From Candidatus Cryptobacteroides faecihippi (lineage in GTDB: Bacteria; Bacteroidota; Bacteroidia; Bacteroidales; UBA932): 33,650 bases of DNA. The stretch covers positions 1 to 33,650 of the forward strand of contig JAGHSC010000207.1 in the NCBI GenBank assembly GCA_018066065.1, read 5' to 3'. Below are positions 1 to 7,570 of the stretch, one piece after another (the stretch's first letter is position 1; every line of letters starts with the position of its first letter). The notes beneath the pieces are model-generated. The model made no database searches and was not told the DNA's origin. It saw nothing but the letters and a program-made list of their open reading frames with translations. Position numbers and translations under genes: made by a program.

Positions 1-1
1 G

Positions 2-1255
2 GATCAGGAACAGGCGTAGCTTCGCTATGATGCCGCCGCTATCCTCGCCCAGGGGTCAATCTTTGCACCGTGGGTCAAGATAATGAACTCCCGCGTCAAG
101 ATGGAGGGAGTCAAGAACCACGGAGTCATGAAGCCTCTGAGCAAGGACACGAAGAACAAGGACGGCCTCAACATTCACGCCGCCGTCTGTGATGAGCGCC
201 ATGCCTGGCCGAACACCGAGATGCTCGATGTCATCAAGACCGGCATGGGCGCACGCCTTCAGCCGTTCGTGCTCAGCATCAGCACCGCCGGCATTGACGT
301 CAGCAACCCTTATTTCGCTGACATTGAAGCATACAAGGAGGAGATGTCCGGGGTGAAACCTCTGGAGGACGATCACTTCTTCCTGCTGTACACACCGGAC
401 GAGGATGACGACTGGGAGGATGAGTCTGTATGGCAGAAAGTGAACCCGAACCTCGGAGTGTCTCTGGACTGGGAGTACATGCGTAGCACCTACAACGAGG
501 CCAAGACCAGAGGCGGCACGTACATCGTGAGCTTCAAGACGAAGAACCTCAACATGTGGGTGGACGCTCCGAAGGTGTGGGTACCTGACGAGGATGTCGC
601 ACTGTGCAACCAGCAGTTCGACGAGAGCCAGCTCGAGGGCGAGGACTGCTATGTCGGCATTGACCTCGCATCGAAGGGCGACATCAGCGCCACGGCCTTC
701 TTCTTCCCTCGTTTCAAGTATGTGAAGTTCCTCTTCGTGCTTCCGGAGGCAAAGGTGGAGAACCGTGACGACCGCGTGGATTATCGGCGCTGGGTGGAGG
801 AAGGCTGGGTCACAGTCTGCCCGGGCAAGGTGCTCGACGAGGACTGGTACATGGAGCAGCTCTTCCTGGAGATGGGTCACTACAACATCAAGAGCATCGC
901 CTTCGACCCTTGGGGCATGTGGGACTTGAAGACGAAGTTCGGCAAGTATGAGGAGGTCCTCATCGAGTATCAGCAGAACATCAGATACATGTCCGTCCCT
1001 ACGAAGCGCCTCGAGTCAGAGGTGCTCAAGCACAACATGAACTTCGGCTTCAATCCGGTGTTCAGATGGATGATGAGGAACGTGGTGGTCTACATTGATC
1101 CGAACGCGAACGTCAAGCTGGACAAGGCGAGAAGCCGTAACAAGATAGACGGAGTTGTGGCCACAGTTGACGCTGTCGGAGGTTGGTTGAACATCACCAA
1201 CGGAGAGACCGGCGAGATCTATGCGGACCACGAGCTTAGAACCTTTAGCATATAG
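2..1255 (+). CDS. terL: Phage terminase large subunit, 5' partial, with an in-frame TAG near the window edge
   Basis: This is the ATPase-nuclease motor that packages DNA into proheads. The N-terminal part with the Walker A loop lies outside the window. A Walker B-like stretch (AAVCDERHAW), followed by KTGMGAR and ISTAGID, matches HK97-type large terminases. The C-terminal RNase H-like nuclease is suggested by YVGIDLASKGD and by a late Asp in KIDGVVATVDAVGGW. The first ATG in frame is at 83, but the same frame continues upstream (LRYDAAAILAQGS) as terminase-like sequence to a TAG at 17-19, with DQEQA before it. The gene is therefore cut by the window edge and either carries a nonsense codon or a sequence error. 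Many nearby genes end in TAG, so general TAG recoding is unlikely. The family call is firm; the 5' structure is uncertain. Confidence 0.88.
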
Positions 1256-1260
1256 CCAAC

Positions 1261-1473
1261 ATGGAAGAGATTCAGAGACTACTCGGTACCCGTTCGGGAT
1301 TCCTGAAGGCCTTCTGGGAAGAGTCGAAGCGACGCCTCAGAGAGGATGGCATCACCATCCAGGAGGATGTCTATGACTACCTTGAGGACATTTGCAGGGA
1401 AACCTTCGGAGAGTCACGCTTTCCTTCGTATGACGCCTTCAGGAAGTACCGCGACAGGCAAGTGAACAAATAG
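1261..1473 (+). CDS. Small hypothetical protein between terminase and portal
   Basis: A 70-residue charged, probably helical protein with no signal peptide or membrane segment. It starts 5 nt after the terminase stop in the same direction, which suggests co-transcription and translational coupling. I do not recognise the family. Its position between terL and portal suggests a structural or packaging accessory, but nothing in the sequence proves this. The stop codon sits inside the first of two dyad-symmetric elements that precede the portal gene. Confidence 0.6.
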   Translation: MEEIQRLLGTRSGFLKAFWEESKRRLREDGITIQEDVYDYLEDICRETFGESRFPSYDAFRKYRDRQVNK

Positions 1474-1497
1474 TTCACACAAATGGACAAATGTCCA
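1462..1497. promoter_or_regulatory. Two related dyads upstream of the portal gene
   Basis: The first dyad is GTGAAC-aaata-GTTCAC (1462-1478). The second is TGGACA-aa-TGTCCA (1484-1497). Both share a G(A/G)ACAAAT core, and their centres are about 20 bp apart, close to two helical turns. They lie just upstream of a TAnnTTTG box. The arrangement resembles a double operator or activator site. Two small transcript hairpins are the alternative; there is no T-tract, so a terminator is less likely. Confidence 0.5.
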
Positions 1498-1500
1498 CTA

Positions 1501-1527
1501 TTTGCTCGTTACTTTGTTCTATATTTG
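1501..1527 (+). promoter_or_regulatory. Candidate Bacteroidetes-type promoter for the portal/head operon
   Basis: TATATTTG at 1520-1527 matches the Bacteroidetes -7 consensus TAnnTTTG. A TTTG at 1501-1504 could be the -33 element, but the 15-bp gap is shorter than the usual spacing. The portal ATG follows 26 nt downstream. Confidence 0.45.
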
Positions 1528-1553
1528 CGTACAATCACAGCAGGAACAGATAA

Positions 1554-2795
1554 ATGGGCGAAAGAAGACAAGGGTCCATATTTACTCGTCCCTTCTCCCG
1601 ATGGATGTCGGAGAGGAGGAGCGTGCGCGTAGGTAGCAAGGCCGACGTGGTGGGTGACTTGAGCACAGTGTCTCAGGGCATCGACTTCGGTGTGTCTGTG
1701 GACAATAAGTCAGCGCTCAAGATCACGGCGTTCTATGCCGGCATCCGTATCATCTCCGAGAACATCGCCAGCCTTCCGAAGGCTGTCACCAGGATGACAG
1801 AGACCGGACTCGCTTCGGCTTCGGATCATCGCGTGACAAAGTTGCTCAACGCACCGAACAGCTACACCAACAAGGAGAACTTCTTCGCTGTCCTCACGAC
1901 CTGGCTCAAGGATTGGGGCAACGCCTACGCCGTCATCAAGAGAGACGCCGCTGGAGTGTACCCTGTAGAACTTCATCAGGTGCATCCGAACAACGTCCGC
2001 GTCACTGTGGTGAACGGCAAGAAATACTACAAGGTGACCGTGCCGGATCCGGACTTCGACTTCCTCAACGGAGTCTACCCTGACTCAGAGATGATCCATG
2101 TCATGGACGTGAGCCTTGATGGTCTTGTCGGTGTGAACCCTATCGTGTACAACGCGATGGCGCTCTCGAAGTCACTCGCCACTGAGAAGTTCGCCGGTGA
2201 GTTCTATCGCAAAGGAGGCAACATCAAGGCCGTCATGGAGACGGACGGCAACCTGGGAGATGACAAGTACGAGGCCTTCATGAAGCACTTCGCGAAGGCA
2301 GCGCAGAACTTCGACACGCCTCTCCTGGAGTATGGTGTGAAGTACAAGCAGCTCTCGGTGAATCCGGTGGCAGCGCAGCTCCTTCAGTCGGAGACCTTGA
2401 GCATCCAGGATGTCTGCAGGATCCTCGGCATCCCGCCGCACATGGTGGCCGAGCTCTCGCATGCCACCTTCAGCAACATCGAGCATCAGACCATCCAGTT
2501 CGTACAGTACACACTCCGCCCTATCGTGAAGAAGTTCGAGGTAGAGCTGGAGCGTAAGCTTTTCTTCAGCGATGAGCAGGACAAGTTCAGCATCAAGTTC
2601 AGCCTTGACGGTCTTCTCAGAGGAGACACACAGGCCCGCAGCGCATACTACCACAACGCAATTCTCGACGGCTACCTCTCGCGTAACGAAGTGCGAGCCC
2701 TCGAGGGATACGAGCACAAGGAAGGCCTTGACGACATGCTTTATCCGCTCAACAGTGGAGTGGTAGGCAAGGAAAAAGACAACGATCAGAAATAA
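1554..2795 (+). CDS. HK97-family portal protein
   Basis: A 413-residue protein matching the Phage_portal family, which forms the dodecameric ring at the head vertex for DNA entry and tail attachment. Supporting segments are the N-terminal KSALKITAFYAGIRIISENIASLP, a typical portal opening, and a C-terminal region with LGIPPHMVAEL, SNIEHQTIQFVQ and LRPIVKKFE, characteristic of the helical wing and stem. The length is usual for HK97-type portals. The gene lies directly before the prohead protease and capsid genes, in standard order. The start at 1554 follows an A-rich leader and fits the promoter-like box upstream. Confidence 0.93.
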   Translation: MGERRQGSIFTRPFSRWMSERRSVRVGSKADVVGDLSTVSQGIDFGVSVDNKSALKITAFYAGIRIISENIASLPKAVTRMTETGLASASDHRVTKLLNAPNSYTNKENFFAVLTTWLKDWGNAYAVIKRDAAGVYPVELHQVHPNNVRVTVVNGKKYYKVTVPDPDFDFLNGVYPDSEMIHVMDVSLDGLVGVNPIVYNAMALSKSLATEKFAGEFYRKGGNIKAVMETDGNLGDDKYEAFMKHFAKAAQNFDTPLLEYGVKYKQLSVNPVAAQLLQSETLSIQDVCRILGIPPHMVAELSHATFSNIEHQTIQFVQYTLRPIVKKFEVELERKLFFSDEQDKFSIKFSLDGLLRGDTQARSAYYHNAILDGYLSRNEVRALEGYEHKEGLDDMLYPLNSGVVGKEKDNDQK

Positions 2796-2806
2796 CACAG
2801 CATATC

Positions 2807-3499
2807 ATGGCAGAACAGAAGATCATGTTCAGGTGCCTGGAGTCACCGGAGATCCGAAAGGATGAGAAGGACGAAGCTCGCAAGATGACCTTCGTCGCTT
2901 CCGACGGTACCCGCGACTCTGCCGGCACAGTCCTCAATCAGGACAACTGGGACCTCAAGAGGTTCAACAGCAACGGAGTGATCGGCTACCAGCACAAGGT
3001 CTACGGAGGCTGGGATGATACCGACAACCCTGACAACATCATAGGAAAGGGCCACGCCTACATCGAGGAAAGCAACGGAAAGAAGCGCCTCATGGTGGAC
3101 GTAGAGTTCGAGCCGGAAGGCATGAACGAACTGGCCGACAAGGTCTACAAGAAGCTCCAGTTCGGCACACTCAAGGCCGTGTCTGTAGGCTTCCGTCCTG
3201 TAGGCAAGGGCGCATGGGGCAAGGGCGAGGAAGCCATCGGCGGAACTCGTGAGACCTACTACTATGCCGGACAGGAACTCCTCGAGGTGTCAGTGGTCAA
3301 CATACCGGCAAATCCGAACGCCCTCAAGAGGGGTCTCGATATGGCCGAAGAAGAGCTCAAGGCTCTCCGTGCTGAAGGCGTTGAGGAGCCAAAGGGTGGC
3401 GAGGACGAAGCAGCCAAGAAGGCCGCAGAGGAGACCGCAGCACGCCAGCTCGCTCTGGACAAAGCAACAAGTATTGCAAGGGCAGCCTTGCTTCAGTAA
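2807..3499 (+). CDS. HK97 prohead protease (peptidase S78)
   Basis: A 230-residue serine protease that matures the prohead by cleaving the delta domain of the capsid protein. The FVASDGTRDSAGTVL opening is typical of the family. The likely catalytic His is H63 in GYQHKVYGG and the likely catalytic Ser is S126 in LKAVSVGF. The LLEVSVVNIPANPNAL segment closes the catalytic core. The last 50 residues are Ala/Glu/Lys-rich and probably helical, as expected of a self-cleaved tail. It lies 11 nt after portal and 24 nt before the capsid gene. Confidence 0.93.
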   Translation: MAEQKIMFRCLESPEIRKDEKDEARKMTFVASDGTRDSAGTVLNQDNWDLKRFNSNGVIGYQHKVYGGWDDTDNPDNIIGKGHAYIEESNGKKRLMVDVEFEPEGMNELADKVYKKLQFGTLKAVSVGFRPVGKGAWGKGEEAIGGTRETYYYAGQELLEVSVVNIPANPNALKRGLDMAEEELKALRAEGVEEPKGGEDEAAKKAAEETAARQLALDKATSIARAALLQ

Positions 3500-3523
3500 T
3501 AACAACCAAAAAACAAAAACAGC

Positions 3524-4765
3524 ATGAGAACAATTGCAGAAATCCGCAAGGACCTGAACGCGAAGGTTGCCGAGGTTAAGGGAATCGACGCATCAAATGC
3601 AGAGGCAACTCAGAGGGGCCTTTCAGAGCTTGACGCTCTTGTGAAGGAACTCGATGCAGCCAACCAGGTGGAGGCTGCCGAGCAGAGGGCTGCCGAGCAG
3701 AAACTTGACCAGCTTCAGAAGAAGGCAGGTCGTTCTTTCAGCCTCGTGAAGTTCGTCCGTGAACTCTCCGAGGGACGTGGTCTCACCGGCCTCGAGGCAG
3801 AGGTCGCAGAGATGGGCGCAGAGGAGTATCGCCGTATGGGCCTCACCGCCAACGGTGCAGTGGTACCTTCAGCTTTCATCCGCGCAGCACAGGGCCAGAA
3901 CGCTGGCACAGCAGCTGAAGGTGGAAACCTCGTCGAGACTATGGCCGCTCGCTATGTCGAGGCTCTCAAGGAGAAGCTCGTCGTAGCACAGCTCGGTGCA
4001 ACCGTCCTCACCGACCTCCTCGGTGAAGTTCCTGTCATCACTTCCGCTGCCATCTCAGCAGACTGGGGTGCAGAGGCAGCCGTAGCCAACACCAAGAAGG
4101 CCAACTATGCGAAGGCTGTCATGAAGCCTCACCGCAACAGCGTCAACGTGGTCGTGACCAAGGACCTCCTCCGTCAGACTTCCTTCGACGTTGAGAACGA
4201 CCTCATCAACAAGATCACCGAGGCACACGCAGTGCTTCTCGAGTCAGCAGCTATCGCAGGCTCTGGTTCGGGTAACGAGCCTCGCGGTATCCTCAACACC
4301 ACCGGCATCGGTTCTGTCGCTATGGGTACCAACGGCGCAGCCATCGACTGGAAGAGCGTCGTGAAGCTCGAGACTGAGGTGAACTCAGTGAACGCAAACC
4401 GTGGCAAGATGGCCTACCTCACCAATGCAAAGGTGTTCGGTGCGCTCAAGACTACAGAAAAGGCAGCAAACTCTGGCCGCTTCATCATGGAGGACAGCGC
4501 TGCAGGTCGCTGCAACGGCTACATCGCCGAGTACAGCAACCTCGTACCTGCTAACCTCACCAAGGGCTCAGGCTCAAATCTCTCTGCGATGATCTTCGGA
4601 AACTTCCAGGATCTCTACATCGGCCAGTGGGGTGGTCTCGACATCGTTGTCGATCCATTCACCAGCAAGAAGACCGCAGAGATTGAGATCTGCCTCAACG
4701 CTTGGAACGACGTGCTCGTTGCTGAGCCTAAGAGCTTCGCAGCAATCAAGGACATCATCGCCTAA
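3524..4765 (+). CDS. Major capsid protein, HK97 fold, with fused scaffold (delta) domain
   Basis: A 413-residue major capsid protein. Residues 1 to about 110 are strongly coiled-coil (Leu/Glu/Lys/Gln-rich) and correspond to the delta scaffold domain removed by the upstream protease. The remainder looks like an HK97 fold, with GSGSGNEPRGILNTTGI and a C-terminal GGLDIVVDPFTSKKTAEIEI that are standard in this family. The leader at 3500-3523 is almost all A and C with runs of A, as expected for a highly translated Bacteroidetes gene without a Shine-Dalgarno site. Confidence 0.95.
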   Translation: MRTIAEIRKDLNAKVAEVKGIDASNAEATQRGLSELDALVKELDAANQVEAAEQRAAEQKLDQLQKKAGRSFSLVKFVRELSEGRGLTGLEAEVAEMGAEEYRRMGLTANGAVVPSAFIRAAQGQNAGTAAEGGNLVETMAARYVEALKEKLVVAQLGATVLTDLLGEVPVITSAAISADWGAEAAVANTKKANYAKAVMKPHRNSVNVVVTKDLLRQTSFDVENDLINKITEAHAVLLESAAIAGSGSGNEPRGILNTTGIGSVAMGTNGAAIDWKSVVKLETEVNSVNANRGKMAYLTNAKVFGALKTTEKAANSGRFIMEDSAAGRCNGYIAEYSNLVPANLTKGSGSNLSAMIFGNFQDLYIGQWGGLDIVVDPFTSKKTAEIEICLNAWNDVLVAEPKSFAAIKDIIA

Positions 4766-4771
4766 TCGACC

Positions 4772-5290
4772 ATGACTGAAAGAGACATCATCGACATCGC
4801 AATGCAGCCTGGGCTCCCTGAGCTCAAGCTGCACCTGCGTATCACTTCATCCGACCAGGATGCTCTTCTGCTTTCATACCTGAAGGCAGCGGCCCTGTCG
4901 GCGGAGCACCACATCGGAAGGTGTCTCCTCCAGTCTAAGTTCACCTACACCGGCAGCTTCAAGCCGTCCATCCTTCTGGACAAAATCAACACCAAGTTCT
5001 TCCCGATCATGGGGACTCCGATGGTGGAAGTGGATGGCAAGAAGGTGTCCGACTTCACCGTCAAAGGCCGCACCCTCACCTTCTCCGAGGGTGTGACCGG
5101 CGACCGTGTGAAGATTGTGTATGTAGGCGGGGGTCACAGGATTGAGGCGGACATCAAGACTGCCATCCTTCTGACAGCGTCGAAGTATTTCAACAATCCG
5201 GTAGACTCCGTTGAGACTCTGCCTTCAGTGGCGACCAATCTCCTCGGACAGTACCGCAGCTGGGGCGATGACGATGGAGAACAAGATTAA
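4772..5290 (+). CDS. Head-tail connector, gp6-like adaptor
   Basis: A 172-residue protein with an N-terminal helical region (LPELKLHLRITSSDQDALLLSYLKAA) typical of HK97 gp6/gp15-type connector proteins, which bind under the portal. A beta-rich insertion lies in the middle and helices at the C-terminus (IKTAILLTASKYFNNP). It begins 6 nt after the capsid stop and overlaps the start of the next connector gene. The family is inferred from the N-terminal pattern and gene order. Confidence 0.8.
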   Translation: MTERDIIDIAMQPGLPELKLHLRITSSDQDALLLSYLKAAALSAEHHIGRCLLQSKFTYTGSFKPSILLDKINTKFFPIMGTPMVEVDGKKVSDFTVKGRTLTFSEGVTGDRVKIVYVGGGHRIEADIKTAILLTASKYFNNPVDSVETLPSVATNLLGQYRSWGDDDGEQD

Positions 5291-5603
5291 CATCGGCGAG
5301 CTTGACACGCTTGTGGCAATCCAGTCCTGCGAACTCCGCATCGGAAGTCAGGGACAGAAGACCAAGGTGTTCGTGGACAAGGGCAAAGTCTGGGCGAAGG
5401 TAGACCGCAATGTCGACGAAGCAATCGGCGAGTCAAACCTCGAAGCCGGACAGAGCATCCTTCTCTCCTGCTACAAGATACCGGGCCTCACCACCAGATG
5501 GCGCGTCCTCGTGGAGGGCAAGCCGTATGAAATACGAAGCATCGACCCTGTCTCAAGGGTGTCACCTCTGAACATTCTCACACTCTTTGCAATAGACGGA
5601 TAG
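5268..5603 (+). CDS. Head closure / head-tail joining protein
   Basis: A 111-residue protein whose tail segment (VLVEGKPYEIRSIDPV) is the hallmark of small beta-barrel head-tail joining proteins (SPP1 gp16 / HK97 gp7 type). It plugs the portal channel after packaging and binds the tail. I chose ATG 5268 (5274 also possible), because a longer in-frame extension to 5211 would overlap the previous gene by 80 nt and adds no family-like sequence. It overlaps the gp6-like gene by about 20 nt. Confidence 0.78.
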   Translation: MTMENKINIGELDTLVAIQSCELRIGSQGQKTKVFVDKGKVWAKVDRNVDEAIGESNLEAGQSILLSCYKIPGLTTRWRVLVEGKPYEIRSIDPVSRVSPLNILTLFAIDG

Positions 5604-5604
5604 C

Positions 5605-6120
5605 ATGGCAAACACGGGCAAGGGAATCACGATCTCCGGACTTGAGGACTGCACCCGTATGTTCGACCAGGCTCCGGAAAACCTTCTCAAGGTCTCCAAA
5701 ACTGCGGCTCGAGCTGCCGGAAGGGAGACTGCGAAGTACATCAAGAAGGGAGTGCCGGCCAGGTGGAAGAAGCTCACCCGGGCAAAGGTCACAACCACAC
5801 AAAACGGTTCGCTCAATGTAGGCATCGGCCTCTTCAACGGCCACCAGCAGAGCGGACATCAGAATAAGAAATCAAAGATTGACGACTGGTCCAAGGCCTA
5901 CTGGGCCAATTATGGAACCCTTCAGCACCGAGATCCGGCGCACGTGTTCCAGACGCCAGTGAAACACAACAAGACGGCAGCATCACAACGCCGCAGGAAC
6001 AAGGGCGGGCAGATGCACCAGAATTTCTTCGAGGGAGCCATCGCTGGCTTTGAGAAGACATTCCTCAGCGCCTTCGAGAGGTCGCTGAAGGAGCAAGAGG
6101 ACAAACTGTACGAACGATGA
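5605..6120 (+). CDS. HK97 gp10-like neck / tail-completion protein
   Basis: A 171-residue basic protein. The opening GITISGLEDCTRMFDQAPENLLKV, followed by an Ala/Lys-rich helix and a Tyr/Asn/Gly loop (AYWANYGTLQHRDPAHVF), is typical of the HK97-gp10_like family. Such proteins connect the head-completion complex to the tail tube. It sits between head closure and tail terminator genes, as usual. The stop overlaps the next start (ATGA), pointing to translational coupling. Confidence 0.8.
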   Translation: MANTGKGITISGLEDCTRMFDQAPENLLKVSKTAARAAGRETAKYIKKGVPARWKKLTRAKVTTTQNGSLNVGIGLFNGHQQSGHQNKKSKIDDWSKAYWANYGTLQHRDPAHVFQTPVKHNKTAASQRRRNKGGQMHQNFFEGAIAGFEKTFLSAFERSLKEQEDKLYER

Positions 6121-6461
6121 ACGAGAGCATAGGCGCAAAGCTTACATCCATAGTGGGAGCAATTCTTCCGACCTTCTATTCGGAGGCCGAGACCGAGACG
6201 TATCCATACGCCGCCTATGACCAGATTCTGCAGTACCACCGCACCAAGGACGGAGTGTACAGAATCAGCTCAGATCTGAAGCTCGTGATAGTGTCCAACG
6301 ACTTCGATGAAGCTGACCGCTGCAGGGAGGAAGTTCTCGCAGCCATTGAGTCAGGCATGAAGGACGACCAGTACCAGGCAGAACTTCAGACAGTCAACAA
6401 GGACTGCATGGAGGGTGTCTGGGCAATTGAGATGAACTACAGAATAAACCAATACAAATAA
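6117..6461 (+). CDS. Tail terminator-like protein (DUF3168-like)
   Basis: A 114-residue protein that starts inside the stop codon of the gp10-like gene. The pattern is an N-terminal helix, then YPYAAYDQI, then alternating strands (DLKLVIVSNDFDEAD) and a final strand (MEGVWAIEMNYRIN). This matches tail terminators of the lambda gpU / DUF3168 type, which cap the tail tube. The call rests on size, pattern and position before the tail-tube gene. Confidence 0.7.
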   Translation: MNESIGAKLTSIVGAILPTFYSEAETETYPYAAYDQILQYHRTKDGVYRISSDLKLVIVSNDFDEADRCREEVLAAIESGMKDDQYQAELQTVNKDCMEGVWAIEMNYRINQYK

Positions 6462-6465
6462 GCTT

Positions 6466-6882
6466 ATGGTACTCGGATACAACATCAAACTCACCATCGG
6501 GGGCAAGACTCTCGCTGGTAGGACTCAGGACAGCCTCAACATCGCGGCTATCACCAAGGAGTCAATCACCAAGGATGACAACGGCAAGAAGCAGGTCGCT
6601 GTCGTAGGTCATGACGTGACCTTCTCCGTCTCAGCGCTCATGGAGATCCTCTCTGCTACAGAGTCCACCAAAATGGACCGCGACGACATCATCGAGCTCG
6701 CTCTCAAGACAGGCGATGACGCAGTCGTTGCCATCGAGTATGCTGTGACTGGCGGCGATACCTACAAGGGCAACGCAGTCATCACCGGCTACACCGAGGA
6801 CTCATCAGCGTCAGCCGACTCTGACACCACCGTATCTCTCAATCTCCAGGTGACTGGCGACTTCACCAAGAAGAACGCATAA
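6466..6882 (+). CDS. Major tail (tube) protein
   Basis: A 138-residue, beta-rich, Thr/Ser/Asp-rich protein with the family pattern of TP901-1-type tail tube proteins. It opens with YNIKLTIGGKTLAG, has a middle helix (DDIIELALKTG) and ends in beta strands (SADSDTTVSLNLQVTGDF). It would form the stacked rings of a non-contractile tail. No sheath gene is present, which supports siphovirus morphology. Its last base is the first base of the tail chaperone gene. Confidence 0.85.
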   Translation: MVLGYNIKLTIGGKTLAGRTQDSLNIAAITKESITKDDNGKKQVAVVGHDVTFSVSALMEILSATESTKMDRDDIIELALKTGDDAVVAIEYAVTGGDTYKGNAVITGYTEDSSASADSDTTVSLNLQVTGDFTKKNA

Positions 6883-7205
6883 TGAGAGATACAATCGTAC
6901 TCAACGGACAGACCTTCCGTGTCGAGGCTAACTGGAACGCCCTCGTGGCGTTCTTCGAGGCTACCGGCAGGGATGACATGGCCGCCCTCTCCAACTTCGG
7001 GCAGCTCAAGCCTTCGGACATGGCAGCTCTCATGGCTGCCTGCATCAACGAGGGCGAGCGTCTTGACGGCCACGACTGCCAGCTCACAGCGAAGCAGGTA
7101 GGCGAGATGTCGGATCTCGGTGTCATCTCTGAGTTCTTAAGCATCTACGTCAAGCAGACCACCAAGGCGGGCTCGAAGTCTACGGATCAGCCAAAAAACG
7201 AGTAA
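6882..7205 (+). CDS. Tail assembly chaperone, upstream part (gpG-like)
   Basis: A 107-residue small helical protein after the tail tube and before the tape measure, the fixed position of gpG-type chaperones. It contains ANWNALVAFFEATGRDDMAAL, a pattern common to tail chaperones. The codons just before the stop carry a canonical -1 slippery heptamer (A AAA AAC, 7193-7199). Ribosomes that slip would fuse this protein to the next reading frame, giving a product of about 229 residues. The chaperone is not part of the virion; it coats the tape measure during tail assembly. Confidence 0.82.
   Translation: MRDTIVLNGQTFRVEANWNALVAFFEATGRDDMAALSNFGQLKPSDMAALMAACINEGERLDGHDCQLTAKQVGEMSDLGVISEFLSIYVKQTTKAGSKSTDQPKNE
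7193..7199 (+). other. -1 programmed ribosomal frameshift site
   Basis: The heptamer A AAA AAC lies in the right phase (codons CCA AAA AAC GAG TAA). A -1 slip reads CGA GTA AAG next and enters the downstream chaperone frame with no stop in between. The downstream frame has no ATG near its start; the first possible initiator is a TTG at 7229. This gpG/gpGT arrangement is widespread in long-tailed phages. Confidence 0.82.
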
Positions 7206-7570
7206 AGCAGGAAGACGAGGCTCCGGTCTTGACCCTCGGTCAGGTCCGGGGCTGGGCCTTCGGCCTTCTCCATATCCCGCGCAGTGAGTTCTACCTCATG
7301 AGGCCGGGCGAGTTCTGGGAAGCCCTTGAGGCGCACCAACAGGAGAAGGATGCCGACCGCCGCCACATCGGTGAGCTTGTCAGAGGCGCAACGATGCTGC
7401 TCTTCAACCTGCAACTCAAGAAGAGCGACCGTATCAAAGACCCGGTCAAATTCTGGCCAATGCCGTGGGACCACACGGAAGAGGACGAAGTCCGCAGGCT
7501 CATGTCGCTGAGCGATGAAGAGCGACAGAAGGAGTTAACCAAATTTTTAGAGCGCATCGATGGCAAGTAA
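7199..7570 (+). CDS. Tail assembly chaperone, frameshift extension (gpT-like)
   Basis: About 123 residues, translated as a fusion to the upstream chaperone by -1 frameshifting at 7193-7199; 7199 is where the new frame begins. WAFGLLHIPRSEFYLMRPGEFWEALEA is a common segment of these C-terminal extensions. In lambda-like systems the T part contacts the tape measure and tail tube. The frame overlaps the tape-measure start by 11 nt. Independent initiation at TTG 7229 cannot be excluded but is less likely. Confidence 0.78.
   Translation, partial: RVKQEDEAPVLTLGQVRGWAFGLLHIPRSEFYLMRPGEFWEALEAHQQEKDADRRHIGELVRGATMLLFNLQLKKSDRIKDPVKFWPMPWDHTEEDEVRRLMSLSDEERQKELTKFLERIDGK

Noticed and set aside
2..19. 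Genome-wide TAG recoding as an explanation for the terminase TAG
   Set aside because: Several genes (for example the ones ending at 1255, 1473 and 18143) end normally at TAG, and the second interrupted gene has TAA, so one recoding event cannot explain both.
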